A stretch of DNA of 22,251 nt, from IMG/VR virus record IMGVR_UViG_3300037517_000960, positions 1 to 22,251 of that record. One strand, written 5' to 3'. Position numbers and translations under genes: made by a program. Below are positions 1 through 5,880 of the stretch, in pieces. Every line of letters begins with the position of its first letter. Position 1 is the first letter of the stretch. The DNA comes from a virus. The notes under the pieces are model-generated. The model worked only from the letters and a program-made list of their open reading frames with translations. It did no database searches and had not been told where the DNA came from.

Positions 1-636
1 GGTTGGCCGTGTCATGGCGGCCGCGGCCTGGTTGTTGGCGTAATCGCCGGCCCTCATGCGCAGACCGGTGAGATCGGCCACCATTGGCGGGGCAAAGATC
101 CGCGCGGGTGATAGGTAGCCAGCGGATGTGAGCATCTGGACTGATGGCCCCTCGACTAGCGCGTCGAATGTGTCGCGCAGGCCGCGGCCATCAAGGCGGC
201 AGGGTGTGGCGGTGACGCCGAGCCGCAGCGCACCGGGCCAATGGTTCATGATCTGCGACCAAGAACCGGCGGCGGCGTGGTGTGCCTCATCGATGATGAT
301 CAGGCACGGCTGCCAGTCGATCGTGTCGAGCCTGCGAACGAGCGTTTGCACGGATGCAACCTGCACTGGTGCATCTGCACGCTGCACACCGGCCGCGATG
401 ATGCCATGCTCGACGCCGACGGCGATGAGTTTGCTGCTGGCCTGATGGATCAGTTCACGGCGATGCACAAGGATGAGCACCTTGCGGCCGCGTTCGATCG
501 CGCTTGCGGTGATGGCGGCCAGGATGACGGTCTTGCCTGCACCGGTGGGAGCGACCAGCAGCGGCGCGCGTGCGCCTGAGCGGTAGGCATTGCGCAGATC
601 GTCGATCGCGCGGTGTTGGTAGGGGCGGAGTTGCAC
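1..636 (-). CDS. Superfamily 2 DEAD/DEAH-box helicase, N-terminal part (partial)
   Basis: ATP-dependent DNA helicase or translocase of superfamily 2, probably acting in phage replication or recombination. From a GTG start at 636 the reading frame stays open to base 1, giving the first 212 residues. Visible motifs in order are a Q-motif-like LRPYQ at residues 3-7, Walker A APTGAGKT at 29-36, motif Ia VHRREL near 57-62, the DEAH box at 116-119 and motif III VTATP soon after. The second RecA domain lies beyond the window. No ATG is available: upstream in frame a TAG lies at 664-666, so GTG 636 is the only sensible start, and it lacks a clear Shine-Dalgarno. It is divergent from the nuclease gene, separated by 56 bp. 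The helicase class is secure; the exact role (UvsW-like or replicative) is not. Confidence 0.92.
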   Translation of the reverse strand, partial: MQLRPYQHRAIDDLRNAYRSGARAPLLVAPTGAGKTVILAAITASAIERGRKVLILVHRRELIHQASSKLIAVGVEHGIIAAGVQRADAPVQVASVQTLVRRLDTIDWQPCLIIIDEAHHAAAGSWSQIMNHWPGALRLGVTATPCRLDGRGLRDTFDALVEGPSVQMLTSAGYLSPARIFAPPMVADLTGLRMRAGDYANNQAAAAMTRPT

Positions 637-692
637 GCCGATGTTGCTGTTAGCCGTCTGATGCTATACGATGCGGGTCGTTGCGCCACTTC
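637..692. promoter_or_regulatory. Divergent intergenic region, possible bidirectional promoter
   Basis: This 56-bp gap is the only space between the minus-strand helicase and the plus-strand nuclease. On the plus strand TGCTATACG at 662-670 resembles an extended -10 (TGnTATAAT). The reverse complement of the same bases offers TATAGC as a -10-like hexamer for the helicase. A weak TTGCTG lies at 644-649, with a 15-nt spacer. These are suggestive only; no good -35 is visible on either strand. Confidence 0.3.
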
Positions 693-1529
693 ATGGAAAA
701 CGCCGACTACCACGCCCACCCCGCCATCTCAAAGTCGCATCTGGATCTGATCGCCCGCAGCCCGCTCCATTACTGGGCGCGCTACCTCGACCCGAACCGG
801 GTGCCGACTGAACCTACTGATGCGATGCGACTCGGAAGCGCTGTCCACACGCTGACCCTTGAGGCCGACCAGTTTGAGGCTCGCTACGTCACCACGCCGT
901 CGGTCGATCGGCGCACCAAGGAAGGCAAGGCCCGCTGGCTTGAGTTCCAATCCGAAGCCGGTGGCCGCGAGTTGATCGACGCCGACGACCGCGCCACCAT
1001 CAGCCGCATGGCCGAATCAGTCTGGCGCCACCCGGCCGCGGCGATGCTGCTGCATTGGCAGGGCAAGGCTGAGACCACGCACATGTGGACCGATCCGACT
1101 ACCGGCGCCGAATGCAAGTGCCGGCCGGACTGGCTGACCAATGACGGCAACCTGATCATCGACCTGAAGACAACCGAGGATGCCAGCCTTGGCTTCCAGC
1201 GCAGCGTGGCGAATTACCGCTACCACTGCCAAGCGAGTTGGTACCTCGACGGCGTTGAGGCATCCACCGGGCACCGGCCCGATCAGTTCATCTTTATCTG
1301 TGTCGAGAAGAAGCCGCCCTATGCCGTGGCCGTCTACGCCGCCGATGCGGAGATGATCCAGATCGGTGCTGAGACTGCCGCGCGTGATCTGGCCCGGCTG
1401 GTCGAATGCAAGGCCAGCAACACCTGGCCCGGATACAGCGACCAGATCGAACCGCTCAGCCTGCCTGCGTGGATGCGGCCGCGGGCTGATGGTTCACTGC
1501 CTAACCCACCTGAGATTGAGACTTACTGA
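693..1529 (+). CDS. RecE-like PD-(D/E)XK exonuclease (DUF3799 family)
   Basis: Predicted 5'-3' double-strand DNA exonuclease that resects ends so the neighbouring RecT-type protein can anneal single strands. The 278-residue product opens with ENADYHAHPAISKS, typical of the RecE/DUF3799 nuclease domain. Visible catalytic-type residues are H52 in GSAVH, D146 in RPDW, D157-L-K159 (the (D/E)XK element) and Q180...Y184 (the QxxxY motif of RecB-like nucleases). I chose ATG 693 because the conserved start of the domain follows directly; an upstream in-frame TTG at 681 would add four residues. It ends in a one-base TGATG overlap with the next gene. The nuclease fold is confident and exonuclease activity is inferred from the pairing with RecT. 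Confidence 0.9.
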   Translation: MENADYHAHPAISKSHLDLIARSPLHYWARYLDPNRVPTEPTDAMRLGSAVHTLTLEADQFEARYVTTPSVDRRTKEGKARWLEFQSEAGGRELIDADDRATISRMAESVWRHPAAAMLLHWQGKAETTHMWTDPTTGAECKCRPDWLTNDGNLIIDLKTTEDASLGFQRSVANYRYHCQASWYLDGVEASTGHRPDQFIFICVEKKPPYAVAVYAADAEMIQIGAETAARDLARLVECKASNTWPGYSDQIEPLSLPAWMRPRADGSLPNPPEIETY

Positions 1530-1690
1530 TGAAGAACCGCAATCTTTACGCGCCGGACAGGCTCAAACCGTTAATGCCGCCGCCGCCGTTAATCCACCCA
1601 GACATTGAGACGGACCGGATCAACATGCGGCGTTATGCAAGAGAGCGCTATCTAGCTGGTATTTACATCGACACGGACTTTCAACCATGA
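1529..1690 (+). CDS. Small hypothetical protein (53 aa) between exonuclease and RecT
   Basis: I do not recognise this protein. It begins at the ATG that shares one base with the exonuclease stop and ends in an ATGA overlap with the RecT start, so it is very probably translationally coupled to both. The product has 53 residues: a Pro-rich stretch (LMPPPPLIHP) followed by a charged, aromatic segment (RRYARERYLAGIYIDTDF). No membrane segment or cysteine pair is visible. Its fixed place inside the recombination module suggests an accessory role there, but this is inference from position alone. Confidence 0.7.
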   Translation: MKNRNLYAPDRLKPLMPPPPLIHPDIETDRINMRRYARERYLAGIYIDTDFQP

Positions 1691-2355
1691 CCGACCAATC
1701 CACCGCCCTCACCACCACCAGCACCGGATCGGTGTTCTCGGGCATACAAGCCTTCGAGGACGCCCAGCGGATCGCCAAGGCGCTTGCCAGCAGCACGCTG
1801 ATCCCGCCGCAGTTCCAGGGGCAGCAGGGATTCGCCAACTGCTTGGTCGCGCTTGAGATCGCCAACCGGATGGGCATCAGCCCGTTCCTGGCGATGCAGC
1901 ATCTACATGTGATCCATGGCCGCCCGTCGTGGAGCAGCAGCTTCATCATCGCGATGGTCAACGGCTGCGGCCGGTTCAGCCCGTTGCGGTTTGAACTGAG
2001 CGGCGAAGGCGACAGCCTTGCCTGCTATGCCGTCGCGACCGACCTGGCCAGTCAGCAGGAACTGAAGGGGCCAACCATCACGATGGCCATGGCCAAGAAA
2101 GAAGGCTGGGCGACAAAGGCCGGCAGCAAGTGGCAGACGATGCCTGAGCTGATGATCCGCTACCGGGCCGCGGCGTTCTGGGGCCGGCTGTATGCCAGCG
2201 ACATGTTGCTTGGGATGCAGAGCCAGGAGGAAGTGGTGGACATCGAGCCGGTCAAGGTCACCGCGGCTGATACATCGCTCGACGATCTGAATGCCAAGAT
2301 CACGGCCGAACCTGACCCCGAACCCGTGGAGATTGTGGCCGATGACCTCTTCTGA
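1687..2355 (+). CDS. recT: RecT-family single-strand annealing protein
   Basis: Phage recombinase that binds single-stranded DNA and anneals complementary strands after resection by the RecE-like nuclease. The 222-residue product shows RecT-family features: an N-terminal helical region with a conserved GISPFLAMQHLHVIHGRP segment, then MAKKEGWATKAGSKW and MIRYRAAAFWGRL, the hallmark C-terminal core segment. The last 30 residues are acidic and end in ADDLF, like the acidic tip by which SSB proteins recruit partners. The start is fixed by the ATGA overlap with the upstream 53-aa gene. Family assignment is confident; recT is used as the family symbol. Confidence 0.92.
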   Translation: MTDQSTALTTTSTGSVFSGIQAFEDAQRIAKALASSTLIPPQFQGQQGFANCLVALEIANRMGISPFLAMQHLHVIHGRPSWSSSFIIAMVNGCGRFSPLRFELSGEGDSLACYAVATDLASQQELKGPTITMAMAKKEGWATKAGSKWQTMPELMIRYRAAAFWGRLYASDMLLGMQSQEEVVDIEPVKVTAADTSLDDLNAKITAEPDPEPVEIVADDLF

Positions 2356-2533
2356 TTATCTGACCGCGCCGCAGCTGGCGCAGCGGTGGGGGTTGCACCC
2401 TGACACGCTGATGCGCTGGCGCAAGGCGGGCAAGGGCCCCGCCTATTTCAGAACGCCCGGTTTCGTGCTCTATCCCTTGGCCGAGGTGGAGCAATACGAA
2501 AAGGCCAACACCATCACCCACGACGAATCATGA
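2342..2533 (+). CDS. Small MerR/excisionase-like helix-turn-helix protein
   Basis: A 63-residue predicted DNA-binding protein of the HTH_17/excisionase class. Residues 6-30 (YLTAPQLAQRWGLHPDTLMR then WRKAG) form a winged-HTH signature and the following GPAYFRTPGFVLYPLAEVEQY matches the usual wing and C-terminal helix. Excisionase-type proteins bend DNA during excision or act as small repressors. With no integrase in view I cannot choose between excision and regulation. ATG 2342 overlaps the RecT end by 14 nt, and the stop overlaps the next ATG by four. The fold is confident, the role is not. Confidence 0.8.
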   Translation: MTSSDYLTAPQLAQRWGLHPDTLMRWRKAGKGPAYFRTPGFVLYPLAEVEQYEKANTITHDES

Positions 2534-2904
2534 CCTTCAAAGCCAACGGCGCATTGTTCAGAAACACCGAGCAAAAGCTGCGCGAGCGGCTGCGCGACCG
2601 GTACGACGCCAGCAAGAAGTATCCGATGTACGACGGCGTGGTCAGCGTGCCGGCCGATCAGGCGTATGCGATGGCCAACTACCTGATGAATGCCACGCCG
2701 AACGATCGGGGCAACATCCCGATGCGGATCAGCGGCTGGCGCAAGGAGCCGGCCAGCGGCGGTGACGCGTATGTGTCGATGGCGATCGAGCCGGACTACA
2801 AGACACAGAAGGCGATCGAGGAGGCGGGCGCCACTGCCGAGGCAGCGGCCACAAGCCTGGCCAAGGCGACCGGCGGCACGGTGATTCAGGACGACGTGTT
2901 CTGA
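2530..2904 (+). CDS. Probable phage single-stranded-DNA-binding protein (OB-fold-like, acidic tail)
   Basis: 124 residues with no catalytic motif. The pattern GALFRNTEQK near the start, a mid-protein YPMYDGVVSVP, then MRISGWRKEP, GDAYVSMAIEPD matches the layout of small phage OB-fold ssDNA-binding proteins (GxLFxN ... YxGxxxV ... WxK ... GxxYxSxxI). The end, VIQDDVF, is acidic with a terminal Phe, as in SSB tails, and resembles the ADDLF end of RecT three genes upstream. It would coat single-stranded DNA made by the RecE-like nuclease and hand it to RecT. Evidence is motif layout plus operon position; no database match was run. ATGA coupling to the HTH gene fixes the start. Confidence 0.65.
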   Translation: MTFKANGALFRNTEQKLRERLRDRYDASKKYPMYDGVVSVPADQAYAMANYLMNATPNDRGNIPMRISGWRKEPASGGDAYVSMAIEPDYKTQKAIEEAGATAEAAATSLAKATGGTVIQDDVF

Positions 2905-3125
2905 TTCATGATCATCAGCTCTAGGCGCGCAATCTCATGGACCGCCGCCTGGAGCATCTCCTGCTGCCGCATGGTTTGCCGCAGCAGCTGCGCCGCGAGT
3001 TGGCCGACGTTGCCGTGTTCGGCCAGGCCGCGACAGTTGGCCTCGAGCTTGAACAGCTTCTCTGGTGGGATGTCAACCACCATCCACTTACCGAAATCCA
3101 TCAATCCGGGGCGTAGTTGCCCCAT
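2886..3125 (-). CDS. Hypothetical helical protein (79 aa) antisense to the plus-strand operon
   Basis: I do not recognise this protein. It reads from ATG 3125 and its codons have strong G/C at third positions. The protein looks genuine: a short N-terminal segment (FGKWMVVDIPPEKLFKLEAN) followed by a long amphipathic helix rich in Leu, Gln and Glu (QLAAQLLRQTMRQQEMLQAA). The plus-strand frames over this interval give low-quality Ser/Cys-rich sequence, which supports minus-strand coding. Its stop lies inside the 3' end of the ssDNA-binding gene, and its ATG overlaps that of the zinc-ribbon gene on the other strand. A coiled-coil or regulatory protein is possible. Confidence 0.6.
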   Translation of the reverse strand: MGQLRPGLMDFGKWMVVDIPPEKLFKLEANCRGLAEHGNVGQLAAQLLRQTMRQQEMLQAAVHEIARLELMIMNQNTSS

Positions 3126-3417
3126 GGTGCCAATGAATTGTCCACAGTGCAGCAGCAACGATCACCGGGTTCCGGTGACGAATGGTCAGATGGCTGACCA
3201 GATCGTGCGGAAGCGGGTCTGCAAGGACTGCGGGCACATCTGGTTCACGGTTGAGGTGATCGTGCCGAAGTATGCGGTGGGATGGGCGACGGGCCTGCAG
3301 CGTAAACCGGTGCTGCGAGTGCCTGTTGAGGTAACCACCGGGATGGTGCGGATGCGCGCGAGCCACGTCGAGGAGCTGTCGTGGGATGTGAACAAACGTG
3401 ACAAGCCGGCTGCGTGA
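3124..3417 (+). CDS. NrdR-like zinc-ribbon protein
   Basis: A zinc-ribbon protein of 97 residues from ATG 3124, or 94 from ATG 3133. Numbered from 3133, CPQC at residues 3-6 and CKDC at 30-33 form a CxxC...CxxC zinc site. The intervening text (TNGQMADQIVRKRVCKDCGH) resembles the N-terminal ribbon of NrdR, the ribonucleotide-reductase repressor. The ATP-cone of NrdR is absent, replaced by about 55 residues with many Val and Arg. It may bind nucleic acid as a phage regulator. ATG 3133 directly before NCPQC is the more family-like start. Neither start has a clear Shine-Dalgarno. Confidence 0.78.
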   Translation: MVPMNCPQCSSNDHRVPVTNGQMADQIVRKRVCKDCGHIWFTVEVIVPKYAVGWATGLQRKPVLRVPVEVTTGMVRMRASHVEELSWDVNKRDKPAA

Positions 3418-3447
3418 TGCACCGTCTGCAGTGTAGGATTAGCGCAA

Positions 3448-3459
3448 GCCCGAAAGGGC
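3448..3459 (+). other. Small stem-loop with GNRA tetraloop
   Basis: GCCC-GAAA-GGGC forms a perfect 4-bp G/C stem closed by a GAAA (GNRA) tetraloop in RNA. It sits in the 59-base non-coding leader before the gene at 3477, about 17 bases upstream of its ATG. It has no U-tract, so it is not an obvious terminator. Confidence 0.4.
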
Positions 3460-3476
3460 ATCACCCGCAACCAGCC

Positions 3477-3701
3477 ATGACCACCGCCACCGTTCAGATC
3501 CAATCCGTCGGCCGCTGCAAGGGCAAAGCCGCAGGCCAGCTCCAAGCCGGCGACGTAACGATCTGGAACTTCGGGTATACCCACACGTTCGTTGGTTTCG
3601 TCAAAGAGACCAAGGCTCAGGTGATCGCACAATTCGCCAACAGCGATGGCACCACTTGGGAGAAGCGGATGGGCAAGGATCGTCTGGTTGCCATCGTCTG
3701 A
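3477..3701 (+). CDS. Hypothetical protein (74 aa) with WNFGYT motif
   Basis: A 74-residue protein of unknown function. It has a beta-rich look: repeated short hydrophobic strands (ATVQIQSV, DVTIWNFGYT, HTFVGFVKET) and a C-terminal EKRMGKDRLVAIV. The WNFGYT...F/V segment with a terminal K-x-x-R-L-V-A-I recurs in small phage proteins as I remember them, without known function. I took ATG 3477, where the ordered sequence begins, rather than the in-frame ATGs near 3414-3417, whose extension is compositionally unlike it. The gene has its own leader and is flanked by a GNRA hairpin before and a UNCG hairpin after, suggesting separate expression control. Confidence 0.75.
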   Translation: MTTATVQIQSVGRCKGKAAGQLQAGDVTIWNFGYTHTFVGFVKETKAQVIAQFANSDGTTWEKRMGKDRLVAIV

Positions 3702-3715
3702 GCCCTCCGGGGCTC
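3700..3715 (+). other. Stem-loop with UNCG tetraloop overlapping a stop codon
   Basis: GAGCCC-TCCG-GGGCTC gives a perfect 6-bp stem and, in RNA, a C(UCCG)G loop of the very stable UNCG class. It begins in the stop codon of the 74-aa gene. No T-run follows, so it is a candidate 3' stabiliser or attenuator rather than a standard intrinsic terminator. Confidence 0.5.
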
Positions 3716-3736
3716 TCCATACACCCACACCCACCC

Positions 3737-3931
3737 ATGCTCACCGCCACTGCTCTGGTGATCTGGAAGCTGCTCCTACCGCTGCTGGTGCTGGTCGCTC
3801 TGATCGACTGGCTGACCGCTTCCACCGATCGCCGCATCCGCGTGCTGGCCCATGCCGGCCGCAGTCAGCGCCAGATCGCTGACTCGCTTCACATCACCCG
3901 CTACCGCGTCCGCAAGGCGCTCGCATCATGA
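3737..3931 (+). CDS. Membrane-anchored mini helix-turn-helix protein (64 aa)
   Basis: Two modules are visible in 64 residues. Residues about 6-26 (ALVIWKLLLPLLVLVALIDW) form a single strongly hydrophobic transmembrane helix. Residues about 34-63 (RVLAHAGRSQRQIADSLHIT, then RYRVRKALAS) match a homeodomain-like/resolvase-type HTH (xSQRQIAxxLxIxRxxVRKAL). The charge pattern, with arginines after the membrane helix, predicts a cytoplasmic C-terminal HTH. This could tether DNA to the membrane or regulate genes; I know of no named family with this layout. The start is ATG 3737 after a CA-rich leader; the stop overlaps the next ATG by four bases. Confidence 0.72.
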   Translation: MLTATALVIWKLLLPLLVLVALIDWLTASTDRRIRVLAHAGRSQRQIADSLHITRYRVRKALAS

Positions 3932-4056
3932 TCAACCGCATCGCTGCCGCTGTCCTGCTGCTGATGGTCTATGTGGCCGGTCTCGACACCGGCCGCACCG
4001 ACGCAGTCAAAGCGCACCACAACCATCCCGCTTGCCATCAGAACCTGAAGCCATGA
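3928..4056 (+). CDS. Tiny membrane or exported peptide (42 aa)
   Basis: 42 residues: an N-terminal hydrophobic helix (INRIAAAVLLLMVYVAGL) followed by a polar tail with several histidines and one cysteine (KAHHNHPACHQNLKP). It resembles a signal-anchor peptide with a short soluble tail. No lipobox is present. It is coupled by ATGA overlaps on both sides to the membrane-HTH gene and the next gene. Function unknown; a role at the membrane together with its upstream neighbour is inference. Confidence 0.6.
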   Translation: MINRIAAAVLLLMVYVAGLDTGRTDAVKAHHNHPACHQNLKP

Positions 4057-4235
4057 CACCCAAAATGCGCCGCTTCTACTTCCAGATCCGCAGCGCCAAC
4101 GTGATCGAGGCCATCACGGCGCACAGCCTGACCGAAGCGCAGCAGATCGCTGCCGAAACAGGTTGGCTGCCGTGGTGGTCCGAGATCGAATGGCTCAACC
4201 CGCAAACCGTGACCGACCCAGCGCTGCACCAATGA
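4053..4235 (+). CDS. Hypothetical protein (60 aa)
   Basis: Not recognised. The 60-residue product starts MTPKMRRFYFQIRSANVIEA and continues with TAHSLTEAQQIAAETGWLPW, a pattern of a beta strand then a helix that recurs in small phage proteins whose strand-helix core reads xFxVxxxNxxEAxxxAxxxG. It is acidic and Trp-rich at its C-terminal half (WLPWWSEIEWL). ATGA overlaps at both ends fix the frame and suggest translational coupling. Confidence 0.65.
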   Translation: MTPKMRRFYFQIRSANVIEAITAHSLTEAQQIAAETGWLPWWSEIEWLNPQTVTDPALHQ

Positions 4236-4423
4236 ACACCTACCGCGTGATCCTTGAGACCGATCAGGTCGAGCTGTTAGCGCCGAACGCTGCCACTGCT
4301 GTTCTCAGCGCGATGGAGCTGTACCCAGACCAGCAGCTGCTGAACGTCGAACTTGAGCCTGAATGGGCTGACGATGACCACCCATCACTGACCGCCGCTG
4401 AGCGCAACCCGAGCCTGCGATGA
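4232..4423 (+). CDS. Hypothetical protein (63 aa), strand-helix fold
   Basis: Not recognised. Residues 2-20 (NTYRVILETDQVELLAPNA) form two strands, followed by a helix (ATAVLSAMELYP) and an acidic tail (ELEPEWADDDHPS). This strand-helix layout parallels the upstream 60-aa gene, so the two may be distant relatives, but identity is low. ATG 4232 overlaps the previous stop by four bases and its own stop overlaps the next ATG by four. Confidence 0.65.
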   Translation: MNTYRVILETDQVELLAPNAATAVLSAMELYPDQQLLNVELEPEWADDDHPSLTAAERNPSLR

Positions 4424-4623
4424 CCGACCACATCCGCGCCAAACTCGAGGCCCTGATCAGCGACTCGGGCATGTTTAACGCCGGCCAGCAGGAGGAGCGC
4501 CGCCGGTTGCAGTTGTTGATCACCGCCAGGATCGACGAACTGCGCGGCGCCGGTAGCGTGCCGCATGTCAGTGCCGTATGCGCTGAACTGCTCAGAATCC
4601 GCCAAGCACTGGAACCATGCTGA
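4420..4623 (+). CDS. Hypothetical helical protein (67 aa)
   Basis: Not recognised. 67 residues, largely alpha-helical, with a charged centre (GQQEERRRLQLLITARIDEL) and a C-terminal helix (SAVCAELLRIRQALEPC). No membrane segment and no paired cysteine motif. Coupled upstream through ATGA; the next gene starts 7 bases inside its end. A short coiled-coil protein is plausible. Confidence 0.62.
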   Translation: MTDHIRAKLEALISDSGMFNAGQQEERRRLQLLITARIDELRGAGSVPHVSAVCAELLRIRQALEPC

Positions 4624-4886
4624 CCCGCGTCCGACTTGACCAGCAACGCGCCGAAATGATCGATTCTCTGTATCAAGCCAGCGGCCGCACCTGCGGCACT
4701 TACACCGGCCTGTGGCAGGAGTTCTGCCAAGACATCGCCACCAACTTCAGAGACACCGACTACGCCGACCTGTTCGCTGCGTGCGTGATCGCGATCGACC
4801 ACACCGAGAGCCACCTGGCCGAGAAACACGCGCAGCAGTGCATCGCCGTCTGCCGGCGGTTCTTGCTCAGGGAGAAGTGGTTGTGA
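4617..4886 (+). CDS. Hypothetical protein (89 aa)
   Basis: Not recognised. The 89-residue protein is predominantly helical and contains five cysteines (residues about 26, 37, 56, 74 and 79) without a clear zinc-site spacing. Segments such as GLWQEFCQDIATNFRDTDYA and LFAACVIAIDHTESHLAEKH look like packed helices. It ends FLLREKWL. The gene overlaps its upstream neighbour by 7 nt and the downstream GTG by 4 nt (GTGA). Confidence 0.65.
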   Translation: MLTRVRLDQQRAEMIDSLYQASGRTCGTYTGLWQEFCQDIATNFRDTDYADLFAACVIAIDHTESHLAEKHAQQCIAVCRRFLLREKWL

Positions 4887-5113
4887 CCGACCGCAAGCCC
4901 AACGGCAAGGGCCGCAACTTCACGGTCAACATCAGGATGAGCCGCGAGGAGATCGAGGCCGCGCGGAAGCTGGGCGATGGCAACATCAGCATGGGCTTCA
5001 GGCAGGCGATCCGGTACGCGTGCTGGAAGGAAATGCGGCCGATCAAGCTGAGCACCATGTTGCGCTCGGCATCGGTAATGGCCGCCGCGCTTGAGGATGG
5101 GAACCATGAGTGA
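4883..5113 (+). CDS. Small ribbon-helix-helix-like regulator (76 aa)
   Basis: Residues 12-50 read NFTVNIRMSREEIEAARKLG, then DGNISMGFRQAIRYACWKEM. This matches the strand-helix-helix signature of small phage ribbon-helix-helix proteins (TVxIRMSxEExExARxLGDGNxSxGxRxAI). Such proteins bind DNA as dimers through the strand. A GTG at 4883 is preferred over the in-frame GTG at 4877 because GGAG at 4871-4874 lies 8 bases before it and it forms a GTGA overlap with the previous stop. Target genes are unknown; autoregulation of this cluster is a reasonable guess. Confidence 0.72.
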   Translation: MTDRKPNGKGRNFTVNIRMSREEIEAARKLGDGNISMGFRQAIRYACWKEMRPIKLSTMLRSASVMAAALEDGNHE

Positions 5114-5300
5114 CCACTACCGCCAGGGCGAGATCGAGTGCATCGACGCGATCGAGGCCGCGCTGACGCCTGAGGAGTTCCGGGGGTTTTGCAAGGGCAA
5201 CGTGATGAAGTACGTCTGGCGCGAGCAGCACAAGGATCCGGAATCGTTAAGAAAGGCGCAGTGGTATGTCGCCAGACTCCTTGGCACCATGGAGTCATGA
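5106..5300 (+). CDS. DUF3310 protein
   Basis: 64 residues matching the DUF3310 family found in many tailed phages. The hallmark order is present: HYRQGEIECIDAIEAAL near the start, FRGFCKGNVMKYVWREQHKD in the middle, and LRKAQWYVARLL at the end. Molecular function is not established; it occurs beside phage DNA-metabolism genes, sometimes fused to nucleotide-modifying enzymes. The start is supported by GAGG at 5093-5096, nine bases upstream. It overlaps the ribbon-helix-helix gene by 8 nt and is ATGA-coupled to the next gene. Confidence 0.88.
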   Translation: MSDHYRQGEIECIDAIEAALTPEEFRGFCKGNVMKYVWREQHKDPESLRKAQWYVARLLGTMES

Positions 5301-5548
5301 AGCAGACACACCTAAATTGGCTCGAGCGGTGGGCGCTGAGGCTGCTGCACCACAGCCCGCGTGTCAGCCTATTGATCCTCAAGCCAGTCGACACGACGCT
5401 GATCAGCTGGTCGGCGCGGCCTGATGACGAGATCGCCACCGCCATCATTGATGACCTGCTGTGCCTGCCTGAGACCAGCGACGACGAGCCGGCGAGCATG
5501 ATGCTCGAGCGGTTGTATCACGCGCCGAGTTACGGCGAACGCGAATGA
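5297..5548 (+). CDS. Hypothetical protein (83 aa)
   Basis: Not recognised. The N-terminal third is helical and basic (LNWLERWALRLLHHSPRVSL), followed by a strand-rich part (LLILKPVDTTLISWSARPDD) and an acidic helical end with ETSDDEPASMMLERLYHAPS. There are no cysteine pairs or membrane helix. ATGA overlaps on both sides place it firmly in the coupled chain. Confidence 0.65.
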   Translation: MKQTHLNWLERWALRLLHHSPRVSLLILKPVDTTLISWSARPDDEIATAIIDDLLCLPETSDDEPASMMLERLYHAPSYGERE

Positions 5549-5880
5549 TCAGCTTGCACGCCGGCCGCCTGCTGCTGGTGTGCAGCTGCTCCTCTCGCAA
5601 CTGGTGGGCCCATGTTGTGCTCGGCCCGCGGCCTGAGTTGCAGATCAAGGCCGACACCGGCACGGTCCACCTGCCTGATGCGTTGATCCGCGCGCAGTCG
5701 ATCTACAAGATGGCAGTGGCATCTATGCGGCCCGCTGATGCGCCGCGCATGTGTTGGGATTGCCTCCAGTGGGATATGCGCCGGCAGCGTTGCGATCTGG
5801 GGCTGCCAGAATCGAAGCGAAGCGGCGGCCGCTATGCGCCCCGGTGCGAGATGTTCCAACCATGTCGCGCGAATGGGTAA
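5545..5880 (+). CDS. Hypothetical protein with C-terminal four-cysteine zinc-finger-like motif (111 aa)
   Basis: Residues 1-65 are beta-rich (LLLVCSCSSRNWWAHVVLGP). From about residue 69 the text MCWDCLQWDMRRQRCDLGLP, then a Gly/Arg linker, then YAPRCEMF gives CxxC...C...C, a plausible zinc site seen in small phage proteins of unknown function. It could bind nucleic acid. It is ATGA-coupled upstream, and the next gene starts 19 bases inside its end. Family not identified; the motif is what I see. Confidence 0.68.
   Translation: MISLHAGRLLLVCSCSSRNWWAHVVLGPRPELQIKADTGTVHLPDALIRAQSIYKMAVASMRPADAPRMCWDCLQWDMRRQRCDLGLPESKRSGGRYAPRCEMFQPCRANG

Noticed and set aside
2908-3123. N-terminal extension of the zinc-ribbon frame on the plus strand
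   Set aside because: The sequence is Ser/Cys/Arg-rich and unlike a protein; the minus frame over the same bases looks coding.
3700-3715. Hairpin after the 74-aa gene as a rho-independent terminator
   Set aside because: No T-run follows the stem, so it does not meet the standard pattern; kept only as a stem-loop.
3186-3734. Minus-strand open frame of 182 codons over the zinc-ribbon and 74-aa genes
   Set aside because: Shadow of GC-rich plus-strand coding; it crosses the leader and hairpins and its product has no coherent domain.
4867-5499. Minus-strand open frame of 210 codons opposite the RHH and DUF3310 genes
   Set aside because: The plus strand encodes recognised families there; the product is Ser/Arg-rich without motifs.
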